From: Plasmopara viticola
Taxonomy: Eukaryota > Oomycota > Peronosporomycetes > Peronosporales > Peronosporaceae
Direction of reading: 5' to 3'
Assembly: GCA_001695595.3 (NCBI GenBank)
Contig: MBPM02000058.1
Location: forward strand, 124,001-188,000
Length of the DNA stretch: 64,000 nucleotides
Positions 1 through 10,200 of this stretch are shown here, piece by piece. The notes beneath the pieces are model-generated. The model worked only from the letters and a program-made list of their open reading frames with translations. It ran no database searches and was not told the origin of the DNA. Both the position numbers and the translations under genes were made by a program. Positions within the stretch are counted from its first letter, which is position 1, and every line of letters starts with the position of its first letter.

Positions 1-779
1 AGAAACTTGAACCGCGACTGGGCGGGATCCTGGTACGCTGCTTTGACTGTGTTGAGCTGAGCAACTGAAGCATCGGCACCAACGATTATGGGTACAGGGG
101 CTGTGGACCCTGCATTTGGCATTGGGCCCGAAGTGGTACCATTAAAGAGGGACGACCCGGTGGCACCAGGCGTCCCAAAGGTACTAGCTGTACCTGTACC
201 AGTCGTCCCTGGATTAAATCCAAACCCAGGCGTAGGCTTGGCTCCGAAACTAAACCCAGTGCTTGGCGCTGTCGTTTGATTAAAGATGGAAGGTTTCGCA
301 GCTGTCGATCCATTAAATCCAAACGAATTAGTCGCGGGAGCAGTCCCACCAAAGTTAAATCCCGTATTACTAGCTGCAGGAGTCGCATTTGTGCCACCAA
401 AATTAAATCCAATGGCTGGAGCAGGCGTAGCTGCTGTGCCAGTACCGCTAAAGCCAGGAGTACTACTTGTGGACGCTGTACCCGTACTTCCAAAATTAAA
501 GCCAGAAGAGGACGCACTAGGTGCTGTAGCAGATGTACCACCAAACGAGAACCCACTAGAAGGTACAGAAGTTGTCGCTGTGGTTGCTGCTGCTGGTCCA
601 TTCAAGCTAAAGCCACTCGAGCCAGCGGCCGGCGTTGCGGCTCCTCCGAAATTGAATCCTCCAGAAATCGATGCCGGTGTTGGCGCTGTACCAAAGGTAA
701 AGCCGCTAGAGGCTGCAGCCGGTGTACCACCTCCAAAGTTAAAGGTACTAGCTGCTGGTTGTGCCGTTGTACCAAACAT
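1..779 (-). CDS. NUP54: FG-repeat nucleoporin, Nup54-like (3' part beyond the window)
   Basis: The minus strand is open from an ATG at 779 to the left edge (about 259 codons). It begins MFGTTAQPAA and carries many FG motifs (GFNFGG, GFSFG, GFTFG, TFG) in a Ser/Thr/Ala/Pro-rich linker, as in the central-channel nucleoporins. Just before the edge the FG region ends and a helical segment starts (SVAQLNTVKAAYQDPAQSRF), which resembles the start of the Nup54/Nup57 conserved region. Nup54 works with Nup62 and Nup58 in the permeability barrier of the nuclear pore. Plus-strand open frames here are antisense shadows of the repeats. The gene is divergent from VPS35L, with a 315-bp gap between start codons. 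The FG class is secure; the Nup54 assignment rests on the last ~20 residues. Confidence 0.82.
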   Translation of the reverse strand, partial: MFGTTAQPAASTFNFGGGTPAAASSGFTFGTAPTPASISGGFNFGGAATPAAGSSGFSLNGPAAATTATTSVPSSGFSFGGTSATAPSASSSGFNFGSTGTASTSSTPGFSGTGTAATPAPAIGFNFGGTNATPAASNTGFNFGGTAPATNSFGFNGSTAAKPSIFNQTTAPSTGFSFGAKPTPGFGFNPGTTGTGTASTFGTPGATGSSLFNGTTSGPMPNAGSTAPVPIIVGADASVAQLNTVKAAYQDPAQSRFKF

Positions 780-1094
780 AATGGACCCTAAGATGAGAGG
801 ACTTTTCTCGAAAGGATATCAATCCAACAAAGCCGTCTGGTGCAAGAAAAGTTAGACATTAAACGAGATTAATCGCCTTGATGTGTACGTTGGTCTCTCC
901 TCTACCGGCTTTTCCTAGTGGCAGCGAAGTGCTTACCTGTCTGCAGCTAAGGGTACCTTAAGATGGCGCGCACTTGAAAAATTTAAGTCTAGTTGTTTTC
1001 ATTGGTTGAAATACAGCTCTACTTTTAATCAAATCATCGCCTGAATAGTTTTCCCCCAAGTGGACAAACACGTGCTCAGGACGAAGCGAGAGCT

Positions 1095-4000
1095 ATGGGA
1101 ACAAAGTGGCGCATTGGCGAGCGCCAAGTGCCGCTCTCACGTCGTGAACTCACACCACGTCGATTATCAGCGTCCGAAACGCATCCATTGGCTCCAACAA
1201 CGACAACAGCGACGAAAAGAACAGACTGTGAGATAAATGACGAGACAACGACCCCGTTGCTCCATTCTGCGTCATATCCTCGTCAGCATGCAATCCAACA
1301 ACCTCTTGATAATAGAACGCAAGAGCTCATTGTCTTGCAAGATGGCGACGTTGATCCGCTTGGCGTGCTAGGGGCGTCGGAACCTCTCCATCCCGTAAAT
1401 GACGAGCCGCCACCGTCCCGAAGCCATGCCGTCAAGACAAAGCACGGCTTCCGGACACGAGAAAACGAGCCGGCACGACCTCCTACCGTCAAGGACAAGT
1501 GGAGACAGCAGACACATCGGTTCTTGGCCCAGTATGCCGACGAGACGTTCACGATCAAAGCAAAATTGCTCGAAGGACCAGAGGTCGAGCCAGCCACGGC
1601 CTGCTTATCGCAGCACGACCCCGAGTCGACGGACGCATCGGCTGCGATTCAAAAGACCCGAACACGGTTAAAAGAGCTCGACCACGCCACTGCCACGCCG
1701 GCCTCTTGCTTGCCAGACGAAGCCGAAGCACCGATTACACTCTCGCAAACCCAATACGTGGCCAAGGTCAAGGCAATGGAAACGCAATTGATGCAAAGTT
1801 GGACCCAGGATCAAAAAGTCGACGCCTTGCGCGTGGCCATCAAGGCCGTCAAGTTGCTTGCAGACACGGCGACGGCGCCGCACTTGTACCCGTGTGCCTA
1901 CGTCCTCGTAACGGACGTGCTCGATACGTTTGGGCACCTCGTGTACCAACGCATCCATGCGCGGGCGTCCGAGGACGAGACGAGCCAGCCACTGCCGGAA
2001 CCTTTAAAAGACAAGTTTACGAGCTCGGACGTGAACGTTCCGGCCACGGAAACGTGCCGTAATTGGTTTTACAAGACGGCGTGCATCCGCGAGCTCTTGC
2101 CCCGAATGTACGTGTGGTACGTGGGACCCACGTACCAGTCGTCCGCGAATGTACCCCTTGCCTGATCGTACCCGTCGTGTGGTACAGATACATTGAAATC
2201 GCGCTGCTGCCGTGTTACCGGTTTCTGTGCGATCCCGAGTACCCCCTTATCGTCACGCGCTTGGCAAATATGATCAAGTACGTTCTGCCTACCGGTATTT
2301 CGGTTCGTCAACCTCACTCGGTGTATTCTTGTTTAGAGGCATTAGCGACCCCTTAGTTGCCATCTACACCCGACTGTATCTCGCTCTCACGGCCTCGGAC
2401 GTGCTGAAAGCCACGACACTTAGCGACCTTTCGACTGCCATCAGCACGAGTGTCTTCGATTACTTGGACGCTCTCAACTGGTACCGCCACCATCACTTCC
2501 ACCCGACGCCCGAGCTCGCAACGCTCGACGACTACCTGGCGCTTCAGTCCCCGGCGCTCGCGTGGCTTTTCGACTGTATCGCCCCGAACGCCACGCTCGA
2601 CACGTTCGATGCGCTCCTCGGCCACGTCGCCGACTCGATGAACCATGCCGTGGTCCTCGAGCACGTCTGTACGTGTTTCCACGCGCGATTGTGCGCCGCA
2701 CGGCTCGACCCGCTCGTCGCGCTGATCCACGCCGCTCCGCCGTCGCGCGTGTCCAAGTGCCGTCTCTACAGTGTACTGGCCCGTCAATTGAGCTCCGTCT
2801 CGAACCTACCGCCGCCGGTCCTTGCGCGCTTTTTCAACGCGTCGTGGGCGTACATCACGTCGCAGGACGAACTTGTGCCGTACCTCGAAGGCGCCGCTGC
2901 GTCGCTGCAGCTCCTGGTCGCGCATTGTTCGGTACGATGGACGGATGATGGAAACGCAATGCATTGTGAAGGCTAACTCTTGCTCTTCTAGCATCGCGAA
3001 GCGCTTTTTCTATTGAAAGATGTCGTCAAGCACGTGAACGCAGCGAATACGGACGAGTGTTCGGCCTCGACGGCTCGCTTCCTCGGTGCCTGCATTGAGC
3101 ACGTGGTCGAGAAGGCCAAGCACGACTGTGCGTTTTTCACGCACGTGATCCCGTCCCGTGCCTTCTTGGTACGTCGTGCCAACACCTCGCACGCTAAAAT
3201 GTTGACGGACAGTGTGTGTGTAGACGCTGTTGAGTAGGTTTCAACACGAAGACAGTATCGCGGCCGCCACGCAGGTCTTGCGCGCGTTCGTCCGTGGTCG
3301 CATGCGCTCCTCGTCGACGGCGTCGGGTCCGTTTCGCCTGCCCGTCGTGGGGCCCAAAGCTGTCGTGGCCCAGACGCTCCTGGTCCTCTGTCGTCGGGTC
3401 CACGACGCGCTCGATTCGCTCAGTACGGCCACAGCACGGACGCACGCAGTAGACGAGCTCTCGGCCTTTGTCACGAGTCTGGGCTACGTCCAGACGCCGC
3501 AGCGCCACGACGAAGACGAAGCGTTGTTGCTGCTCTACACGGACTGCCGAGGATGTTTCTACAAACTCGCACGAGTCACGCGTCTCTTGTCGTTCATGGT
3601 CTTGCGGCTGGCCATGGACGTTTATCGCCGCCTTGATCAAGGCACGACGCAAGGGAGAGAACGCCGGACCCGTCGAATTGGGCATCGAAGGATCCTTCAG
3701 TCGTGCTTGGCCTTTGCTCACATAACGATTCCGTCCATGGAATGCTCGATGGCGCGGCTCGCGTTGCTCGTCTCTGCGGCATCGGTGGCTTTCGTGACCC
3801 AGTGTATCCCCCAGATGGAAGCGTTGGTGAAACTGGCCATTGTGACACTTGCTGAGCTTGATCTCACGACGCTCGAGACGGCCGACAGGCTGGCGATTCA
3901 TCCCCGCCGCGTTATTCTGACTGGGGAGTGTGGCATTGAAAGCACGGGCGTGCAGATTCTTATTGGGAGGATTGCCAGCTTGATGAGTCTGGTAGTGTAC

Positions 4001-4708
4001 GCGCCATCGGGAATGGAAAGAGACGCGTTTTACTTTGTGACGGCAGTGATGAAGGCTGTGATGGAGCGTCTGACGTGGAATCCGTCGCATGGCCTGGATA
4101 CGGGCATTGCGCGGATTCGTGTACGACTGATGGTCGTCCAGCTGTATGCGTTATGGGGACAGAAGACGCTAGCTGGAGGGTTCGAGCATGGCGTGAGGAA
4201 TACGGGATTGTATCGTGGAGACGATGCGTTTCAACGCGAAGTGCAAGCCCGCTTTAGCGCCAGTATTGACGAGGTGGTGCGCGATATCAAGGCACTCGGT
4301 AACAGTGAGGAGGGCGTCGCCGTCACGCTGGCTCAGATTGAGTTGATGCTTGATTTCGTGAATCTCCTCGTGCCCGTATTGGCATTCGACGCGGATCGAG
4401 GCGAGAATGGAGCAGAGGACAGTCGAGAGCCTCTCCAGTCGTGCTCGAGTGCTGTGTTGATTCAAAAGTGCATGGTTTTCAGCTCCAAGAAAGCGCAGTC
4501 ACTCGAGCTAATGCCGTCCCGTGAAATCGTGACTGACGCCATGAAAAAGACGATCGGGACGTACTTGCAATCCACGTGTGCGTACATTGTTCAATTCCTC
4601 GAAGAAAGGACGACACGTGCTGCTGGACGTACGCTAAACGTGCAGGCCATGCACGAGCTTGGTGATGTGGTTCAGAAGCTAAGTTTGGCAAGAGTGGGTC
4701 TATTTTAA
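1095..4708 (+). CDS. VPS35L: VPS35L-like retriever (Commander) subunit, five exons
   Basis: Proposed exons: 1095-2107, 2188-2277, 2337-2931, 2992-3168 and 3224-4708. They join in frame to 1119 residues with GT-AG introns of 80, 59, 60 and 55 nt. The N-terminal ~200 residues are polar and low in complexity. The conserved part starts near LMQSWTQDQKVDALRVAIKA, continues through VLVTDVLDTFGHLVYQRI, ACIRELLPR and GISDPLVAIYTRLYL, and includes SCLAFAHITIPSME in the last exon. This order matches VPS35L (C16orf62), the VPS35-like subunit of retriever, which with VPS26C, VPS29 and the CCC complex recycles endosomal cargo. It is an all-helical solenoid with no catalytic site, slightly longer than animal VPS35L (~960) because of the N-terminal extension. 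Each junction restores similarity and phase, so the model is coherent, but no transcript supports it. Confidence 0.85.
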
Positions 4709-4831
4709 CGAGGTCGTTACGGTTACGGTCCTCGAAATAGCGACCTCTCTCAATTGTAATAATAGCACCATGCGATGCATCGGGAAACCCTACGTCCGTT
4801 ATCTTTTCTGCCCAGACTCACGTGCTTGAGA

Positions 4832-4849
4832 CTCATTCCTCAACTTTCC
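4832..4849 (+). promoter_or_regulatory. Oomycete-type initiator plus flanking element upstream of the microprotein gene
   Basis: CTCATTCCT is followed directly by CAACTTTCC, 42-59 bases before the ATG at 4891. Oomycete core promoters often combine an initiator (YCATTYY) with a flanking element (MAWTTTNC-like). Spacing and order fit, so this is a likely transcription start for the short gene. The motif is short and the call is an inference. Confidence 0.45.
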
Positions 4850-4890
4850 ACGCACACGTCAAGCACTCGACAGTCACTCATCGCGTCATC

Positions 4891-5068
4891 ATGGGCCGAG
4901 GCAAAGGAAAAGACACGAAGGAGGAGAAAGTGCCCGCCAAAGACGGTAAGTTCTGTCTTGCGTTAGTGTCATTAATTAGGGGCCAGTTCTGATACGGTCG
5001 TGCTGGTTACAGTTCCCAAGGAAGAAAAGGGCGGCAAGAAAGGTGGCAAGAAGGGTGGCAAAAAGTAA
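4891..5068 (+). CDS. Lys/Gly-rich 36-residue microprotein, two exons
   Basis: Exons 4891-4945 and 5013-5068 are joined by a 67-nt intron (gtaagt donor, ttacag acceptor, phase 1). The product has 36 residues. It opens MGRGKGKDTKEEKVPAKD and ends in three exact GGKK repeats before the stop, so it is extremely basic and probably disordered. It has no signal peptide or membrane segment. A good initiator lies about 50 bp upstream, the donor is strong and the frame is kept across the intron, all of which argue for a real small gene. It lies 182 bp after VPS35L on the same strand and converges with RbBP5. I do not recognise the family; nucleic-acid or ribosome association is only a guess from its charge. 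Confidence 0.55.
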
Positions 5069-5205
5069 TGCGACTCGTTGCCTGCTAGTGACTTACGCTA
5101 AAGACTTAACCACAATATAAACGATCTTGAAAGCTCACGTTAGGGTCTGGTATCTAAAGAGTGAGTTGAAAAAGTATCCCTCTTGGATATTTCAACTCGC
5201 TACTC

Positions 5206-7245
5206 TTACTTTCTTCGTCGTTTTTTCGTACTGCTCTGACTACGCCGCCCCTTCTTCTTGTCCTGTGTCCCCACGCTTCCTTTCAACGGTTCAAACACGC
5301 TTTGCCCTAGGCCAAAATGCTTATCTTCATTATACGGCACGCCGTCCACTTGATACGTTGCCCGTCGATGGTAATGGGCGATGGGAATCGCGGGCAGAAA
5401 CACGCGCGGCAGTCCTTCTGTCCATCCCACAGGCCTCTCCATTTTCTCTGGCACTTCGTCGACTGGATCCGTCACGCCAAACACATCGACTTGCGCCTGC
5501 CGTGCACGGTCCGTCATCTGTTCCTTCTCGCGCTTGCGCTCGTCGGCGTCGCGCTCAAACACTTGCAAGTGCCACTCATTGTCCGTCACGAGCCGAAAGT
5601 CCGCGGGGTACATGGCCCCGGGCCACGTCGTGGCAAACTGCTCTTCCAACACGTGCAACGCGCCACTGGTCGAGACGGCCAAGACACTGTGGCGCACGCG
5701 GTCCCACGCGAGGGCCAAGACGCCGTCTTGGACGCCCACGTTGTGCTGGGCCGTGGTCTTGGTCGACAACGACGCCCGGGGCCACGTGAACAGGCCGTTT
5801 TCCCCCACGTGACGATGCCGGACGACGGGCGTCCCGACGACAAAGGCTTCGTCGCCACTAAAGCAACACACGGCCCACGGGGCCCGCACAGCGCCCGTCG
5901 AGTGCAAAGCCACTTCTTGTAAGTCCACTTGCAACGTTTCTGCCACGGATTTCTCCCGGGTGCGTGGTTTCTTCATTGTAAACTCGTGAATGCCTTTGGA
6001 ACTCGTGACCAACAGGGCCGTTTCGTGCCAATTGACGCATAGATCCACAAACTGAATGAGGACGGGGAGCGTGAGGCTTGCAAGGCATTGCAAGGTCGTG
6101 GCATCGAGGACCGCGAGCGTCGACTTTGACGTCGCACAGTAGATGCGTGTGCTCGACCGGCCGTACCGTGCACACGTCGCGAGCATCGGGTGCCGGGAAG
6201 TCGCTTGGGCCGTCGGTGGCACCACGTCCGGGTTGTCCAGCGGGACACTCGCGAGTGCCGTCGTCGCGCCCGTGGCAAGGTTCACGACGACGGGACGGGC
6301 ATTCCAGCAACTCACGAGCACGAGCGTTGGCTCGTACGAATGCGCACTGACCGTCGTGATGGGGCCGTCAAACGGGAACGCCGCCTCGAGCGTCGCGGCG
6401 TGGACGTTCCAGACGCACAGGCGCGCCCGACGCGTCGCTCGTTCCTCGCACCCTGCAAAGAGATAGCGCGAATCGCACGACCACGCACATTGCGATACGA
6501 CTTTTAAGGCCGTCCGCGCGACGTGGAGATCAGCGAGCGTCAAGAGCGCGTGGCGACGGGTAGCTGTCTCATCGCCGGCCTCGGTCTTGGCGTCCTTCTC
6601 GGGAACGTCATCGTCTGCGTCCATTTCGTCTTCGATCGACGCACTGTCTTCTACTGGATCGTCGTCGTCTTCCATGGAGGCATCGTCGTTGGCGACCGAG
6701 CCGTCGCCCCCAGGTGGCGACGGTCGGGCGACCGGGTCCACCTGGTTCTCGACCGGCTCGCCTGGAGGCGACTCTACTGCGATCAACGTCGGGTCGAGCT
6801 CCCGCGTGATCACCCGGAGACTCGTATTGTCCCAGATTGTCACGCGCCCGTCCCGTTCACCGACGGCGAGAAGCGTGTGGGACGCATTCAAAGCCAGACA
6901 ATGCGCTTGCTGGGTGTCTTCGAGACAGCGCCACGTGGAGGTGGGACGCGATAGCAAATGCTTTTGTAAGTAATCGTCGTCATCCTGTGCTTCGTCTTCA
7001 TTCGTTGCGTCCACTCTGGACTCGGGACCTGCGCTAGGAGTGGGAACAGGCGGCGCCACCGCGACGACGGACTCGTTGCCTGTGGTGTCGGCTTGCGAGA
7101 CAACTACGGGGTCATTAGAGACCGTTGGGGCATCATTCGATGCGGAGGATAATGAAGAAGACGCTTGGGCTAGTTGTTGACGACGACGCTCGGCCTGCTG
7201 CTCTTCCTCGGCGTGGACAATGCGACGCAGCACCTGGTTCCACAT
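5206..7245 (-). CDS. RBBP5: RbBP5/Swd1-like WD40 protein, COMPASS (SET1/MLL) subunit
   Basis: A single exon gives 679 residues from the ATG at 7245 (MWNQVLRRIVHAEEEQQ). The match to RbBP5 lies in the WD40 propeller: TLLAVGERDGRVTIWD in the first blade, RAPWAVCCFSGDEAFVVGTP, GVLALAWDRVRHSVLAVSTS, and the hallmark run after the propeller, FATTWPGAMYPADFRLVTDN, which parallels the ENWSAFAPDFK stretch of the family. RbBP5 with WDR5, ASH2L and DPY30 activates histone H3K4 methyltransferases. Odd points are a ~90-residue low-complexity N-terminus and a long acidic insertion (DDDDPVEDSASIEDEMDADD, around residues 200-235) inside the propeller. The C-terminus is a basic tail (KKRRRK). The gene converges on the microprotein gene; the stops are 137 bp apart. 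Confidence 0.8.
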   Translation of the reverse strand: MWNQVLRRIVHAEEEQQAERRRQQLAQASSSLSSASNDAPTVSNDPVVVSQADTTGNESVVAVAPPVPTPSAGPESRVDATNEDEAQDDDDYLQKHLLSRPTSTWRCLEDTQQAHCLALNASHTLLAVGERDGRVTIWDNTSLRVITRELDPTLIAVESPPGEPVENQVDPVARPSPPGGDGSVANDDASMEDDDDPVEDSASIEDEMDADDDVPEKDAKTEAGDETATRRHALLTLADLHVARTALKVVSQCAWSCDSRYLFAGCEERATRRARLCVWNVHAATLEAAFPFDGPITTVSAHSYEPTLVLVSCWNARPVVVNLATGATTALASVPLDNPDVVPPTAQATSRHPMLATCARYGRSSTRIYCATSKSTLAVLDATTLQCLASLTLPVLIQFVDLCVNWHETALLVTSSKGIHEFTMKKPRTREKSVAETLQVDLQEVALHSTGAVRAPWAVCCFSGDEAFVVGTPVVRHRHVGENGLFTWPRASLSTKTTAQHNVGVQDGVLALAWDRVRHSVLAVSTSGALHVLEEQFATTWPGAMYPADFRLVTDNEWHLQVFERDADERKREKEQMTDRARQAQVDVFGVTDPVDEVPEKMERPVGWTEGLPRVFLPAIPIAHYHRRATYQVDGVPYNEDKHFGLGQSVFEPLKGSVGTQDKKKGRRSQSSTKKRRRK

Positions 7246-10200
7246 TGGGTGCAAAAGTGATCACATTTGAATGGCTACTTACTTTTCTAAAAATTAAGGA
7301 GCTAAGGCTTATAAGAACAGTTTGTGATAATTGATTTTACAGATTCCTACGGGTTTTCCGACTGCAGCTCAGCTCTCTATTGAATCAGCGAGTCTTTACG
7401 GAAAGTATAAAGAGCTTTTTCCTACACTGACAAGTTTCTCAAGCGATCTATCACTACTGAGCTGCCTTCCTCTTTCTTTCCTTGGCTCGCTGCGCATTTT
7501 TTCGCCTCCTCTCGTCTACTTTACCTTGTTAAAACCACTTTGCTAGACTGCTTCGGGAGTACTCGCTTTACCAGCCGAAGGCTGCTCGCTTGATGCTTAC
7601 TCAATGCGTTCGCTTACTTGGATTGCAAAGTTGAGCTGTTGTTGGCAGTTTGCTTGAATGCTTGCTACTTGTCGCTTTTCTAAAAAAATGATAGGACCAT
7701 TTGACCGTGACCTTATAGCTCTCATGGAAGCAACTTTGGGAAGCTCTTGCTTGCAATTCGCATATACAGCCTATTTGTCCGAGCTACACTTCGTGCTATA
7801 ATTGCAGTGGAGCTGTACTTTGGTCACTAGTCATTGATATCTTAAATTATTGCTTGCATGAAGTACTTCTAAGCTTGACAAGAGAAGCGTTGGATAAGTT
7901 GCACAAAAAGATTGCAAAAGATACGGTGCACATGGCTTTTAACAAGTCCGCAGCATGCTTACCTATGTAAATGACGACCTTGTCAGGTTCTGCTTGACAA
8001 GTTCCGTGATGCGCTTTATTGGCGCACTGAAGCTTTGCAGCGTCTCCTTCTGTCGCAAAGCCTTATTTAGTGCATTAATATGGAAGCCACTGTGATGGTA
8101 CTACGTGGTTAACATACTTCAAAAGCGCATAAATACTTCTTTTAGCTGACTTGAAGTAACATGATATCGCAAGACCTATGAATATGGTCTCGACACTTTC
8201 GCGGAGCGAATTCTAAAGACTTTTGGCTGGTGATCTGCTTGTTTACTCCCACTGAGGTCATCGTATGTGCTTTGTTAGTACTGCTTGAGATGTCTGATTA
8301 CCAAAATGCATGTCAATAGTGGAGCAACCGCACATATGCCTAGTTCACGTAAGTGCGAACCACGCACTGCGTAGAAGCCTAAGTATCCGACTCTCGACTT
8401 TCCCAATCAAAAGGTCTTAGGCAAGGCAGGGCTGCAGTAATTACTTAAACACGAAGATTTGGAGTGCACAGGAATACCTTGCATACTAAAGCCGTTCGAA
8501 TGCTAGTTGCTTTCTGCCTTCATAGACCAAAGCATACACACACATTCCGCGCGTCAAGACGCAAATTGTTTCACATAACATCTGAGGACTAATGATTTTG
8601 ACATGCGCTCACCGATCATGCCCATGGTATCCACTTTTTTCTACAAGTGATTGCTGCCAGAACAAGGAGGCATCTAAATTGTCTAATTGTATAAACTTAT
8701 TGACGTAGAATTTTCAATAGGCTTTATTATATTACATGCGGACGGAAAGCATCAAAGATTTTGTGCGAAAAGCCCATGTCTCATGCTGGGTTTAAGTAAG
8801 CCGACAGAATCTGGTGTTTATGTGGTTCTGTCATATATGTGGCCTTTTGACGCTTGAGTGTTCCCTTTGTGTGTATATCAAGCAAACTGGAGACGTAGTT
8901 GTTATTCTTGGTATTTGCCGTGATGACGTTATTTGGTGGGTAATGACGCGGCAACGAAAAAACTATTGAAGGCGTATATCGGGTGAAAAATTTTCCTGTG
9001 ATGTCGTTCTGTCTGGGGATCCAGGCTCGATAAAATTTAACGGGTGATCTATTGCAATAGGCAGCATACACGGCAAAGTTTCAGCCGAGCTTATATACTT
9101 AAAGTCACTTAGACATCTATGATAGTGCGGAGCTAAGGTAGAAGGCAACATATTCTGGCATGAAAAGGCAGTGAAGAAGTCCTTGGCGAAAAAATTCCAT
9201 TTTAAGTCTCCCGCTCGAAGATATCTCTTTCACCTCTAGCAAGCTTGTATGTGACTGTTTCACATATCAAGATGCAAAGAAGAGGCGTGCAGGAATGCAT
9301 AAGATTATCCGGTCTAAAATTTCGGATCCACGGGTGCGAAAAGTTGAGAATTATAGACTGATAATAAGAATATATTAAGGTCGTGCCAATGACCGAGCCA
9401 ATGCCAAAAATGGTTGCTTCGGCTCTCATTAATGTACTATTGGGTCGCGGCCGACTAATGTTTTAAATGGCTTCACTCCGGCATGCTCCCAAGATAAGTA
9501 TTGAAAACCTGAGATTCATTTGCGTGTATAAAGTCACTCCCGCCGTAAGACCAAAATTCCGTAGCCGTCGTCGCTGCCGTTTTTAGATCTTAAAGGCCCC
9601 CACGCAGTCGAAGTGAAACCAGTCAAAAGGTTTTTACAAGTCTTGTGCAGCTAAATATCCATGTCACTTCTAAGTGGCTCCTGGCGCTCATGAAAGTGAC
9701 GCTAACCAGGGCAATTAAGAAACTACGAAGGGGAATGTTACCGCTTCGACCTTGTGCCTTATTTGTCGAATACATTGGACCTAGTGTATGCTCTCGAAGT
9801 CGGCCGTGACAGTCACCGCCGCAAATTTTCGGGGCGACCACGAGTCCATGAGGCTCTTGAAAATGTTTTTAGAGCAACCGCCGCACATCTTAAAGCAAGG
9901 TATCACAACTACGTCGAGAAGTCGCAGTGGCTTGGAGACTTGCTGACCGCAAAATGTGCACAATGACACAATAAAGTTTTATGAATAGTACGATTGTGGC
10001 TATGGCTCTTTCAGCTACCGAAAGACTACCAATACTTGCAATATACCATGAATGACCGCAAGTCAACGTGAGGAGTACTTCAGCACTCATATGGTGCTCA
10101 AAATTCTAAGAAATAAAATATTGTCTAATACTTCACATAAATTGTGAATTGCGTCAGCTGTAGTAAATTTTAAAAAATCTGATTAATCGAAGGTCATGTT

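Noticed and set aside
86..855. Long open frames on the plus strand and in another minus frame at the left end
   Set aside because: They are shadows of the FG-repeat codons of Nup54; the FG frame is unbroken from 779 to the edge and has family features.
2353..2787. Antisense open frames inside VPS35L, TBCC and other exons
   Set aside because: GC-rich coding DNA creates long antisense frames; none has conserved motifs.
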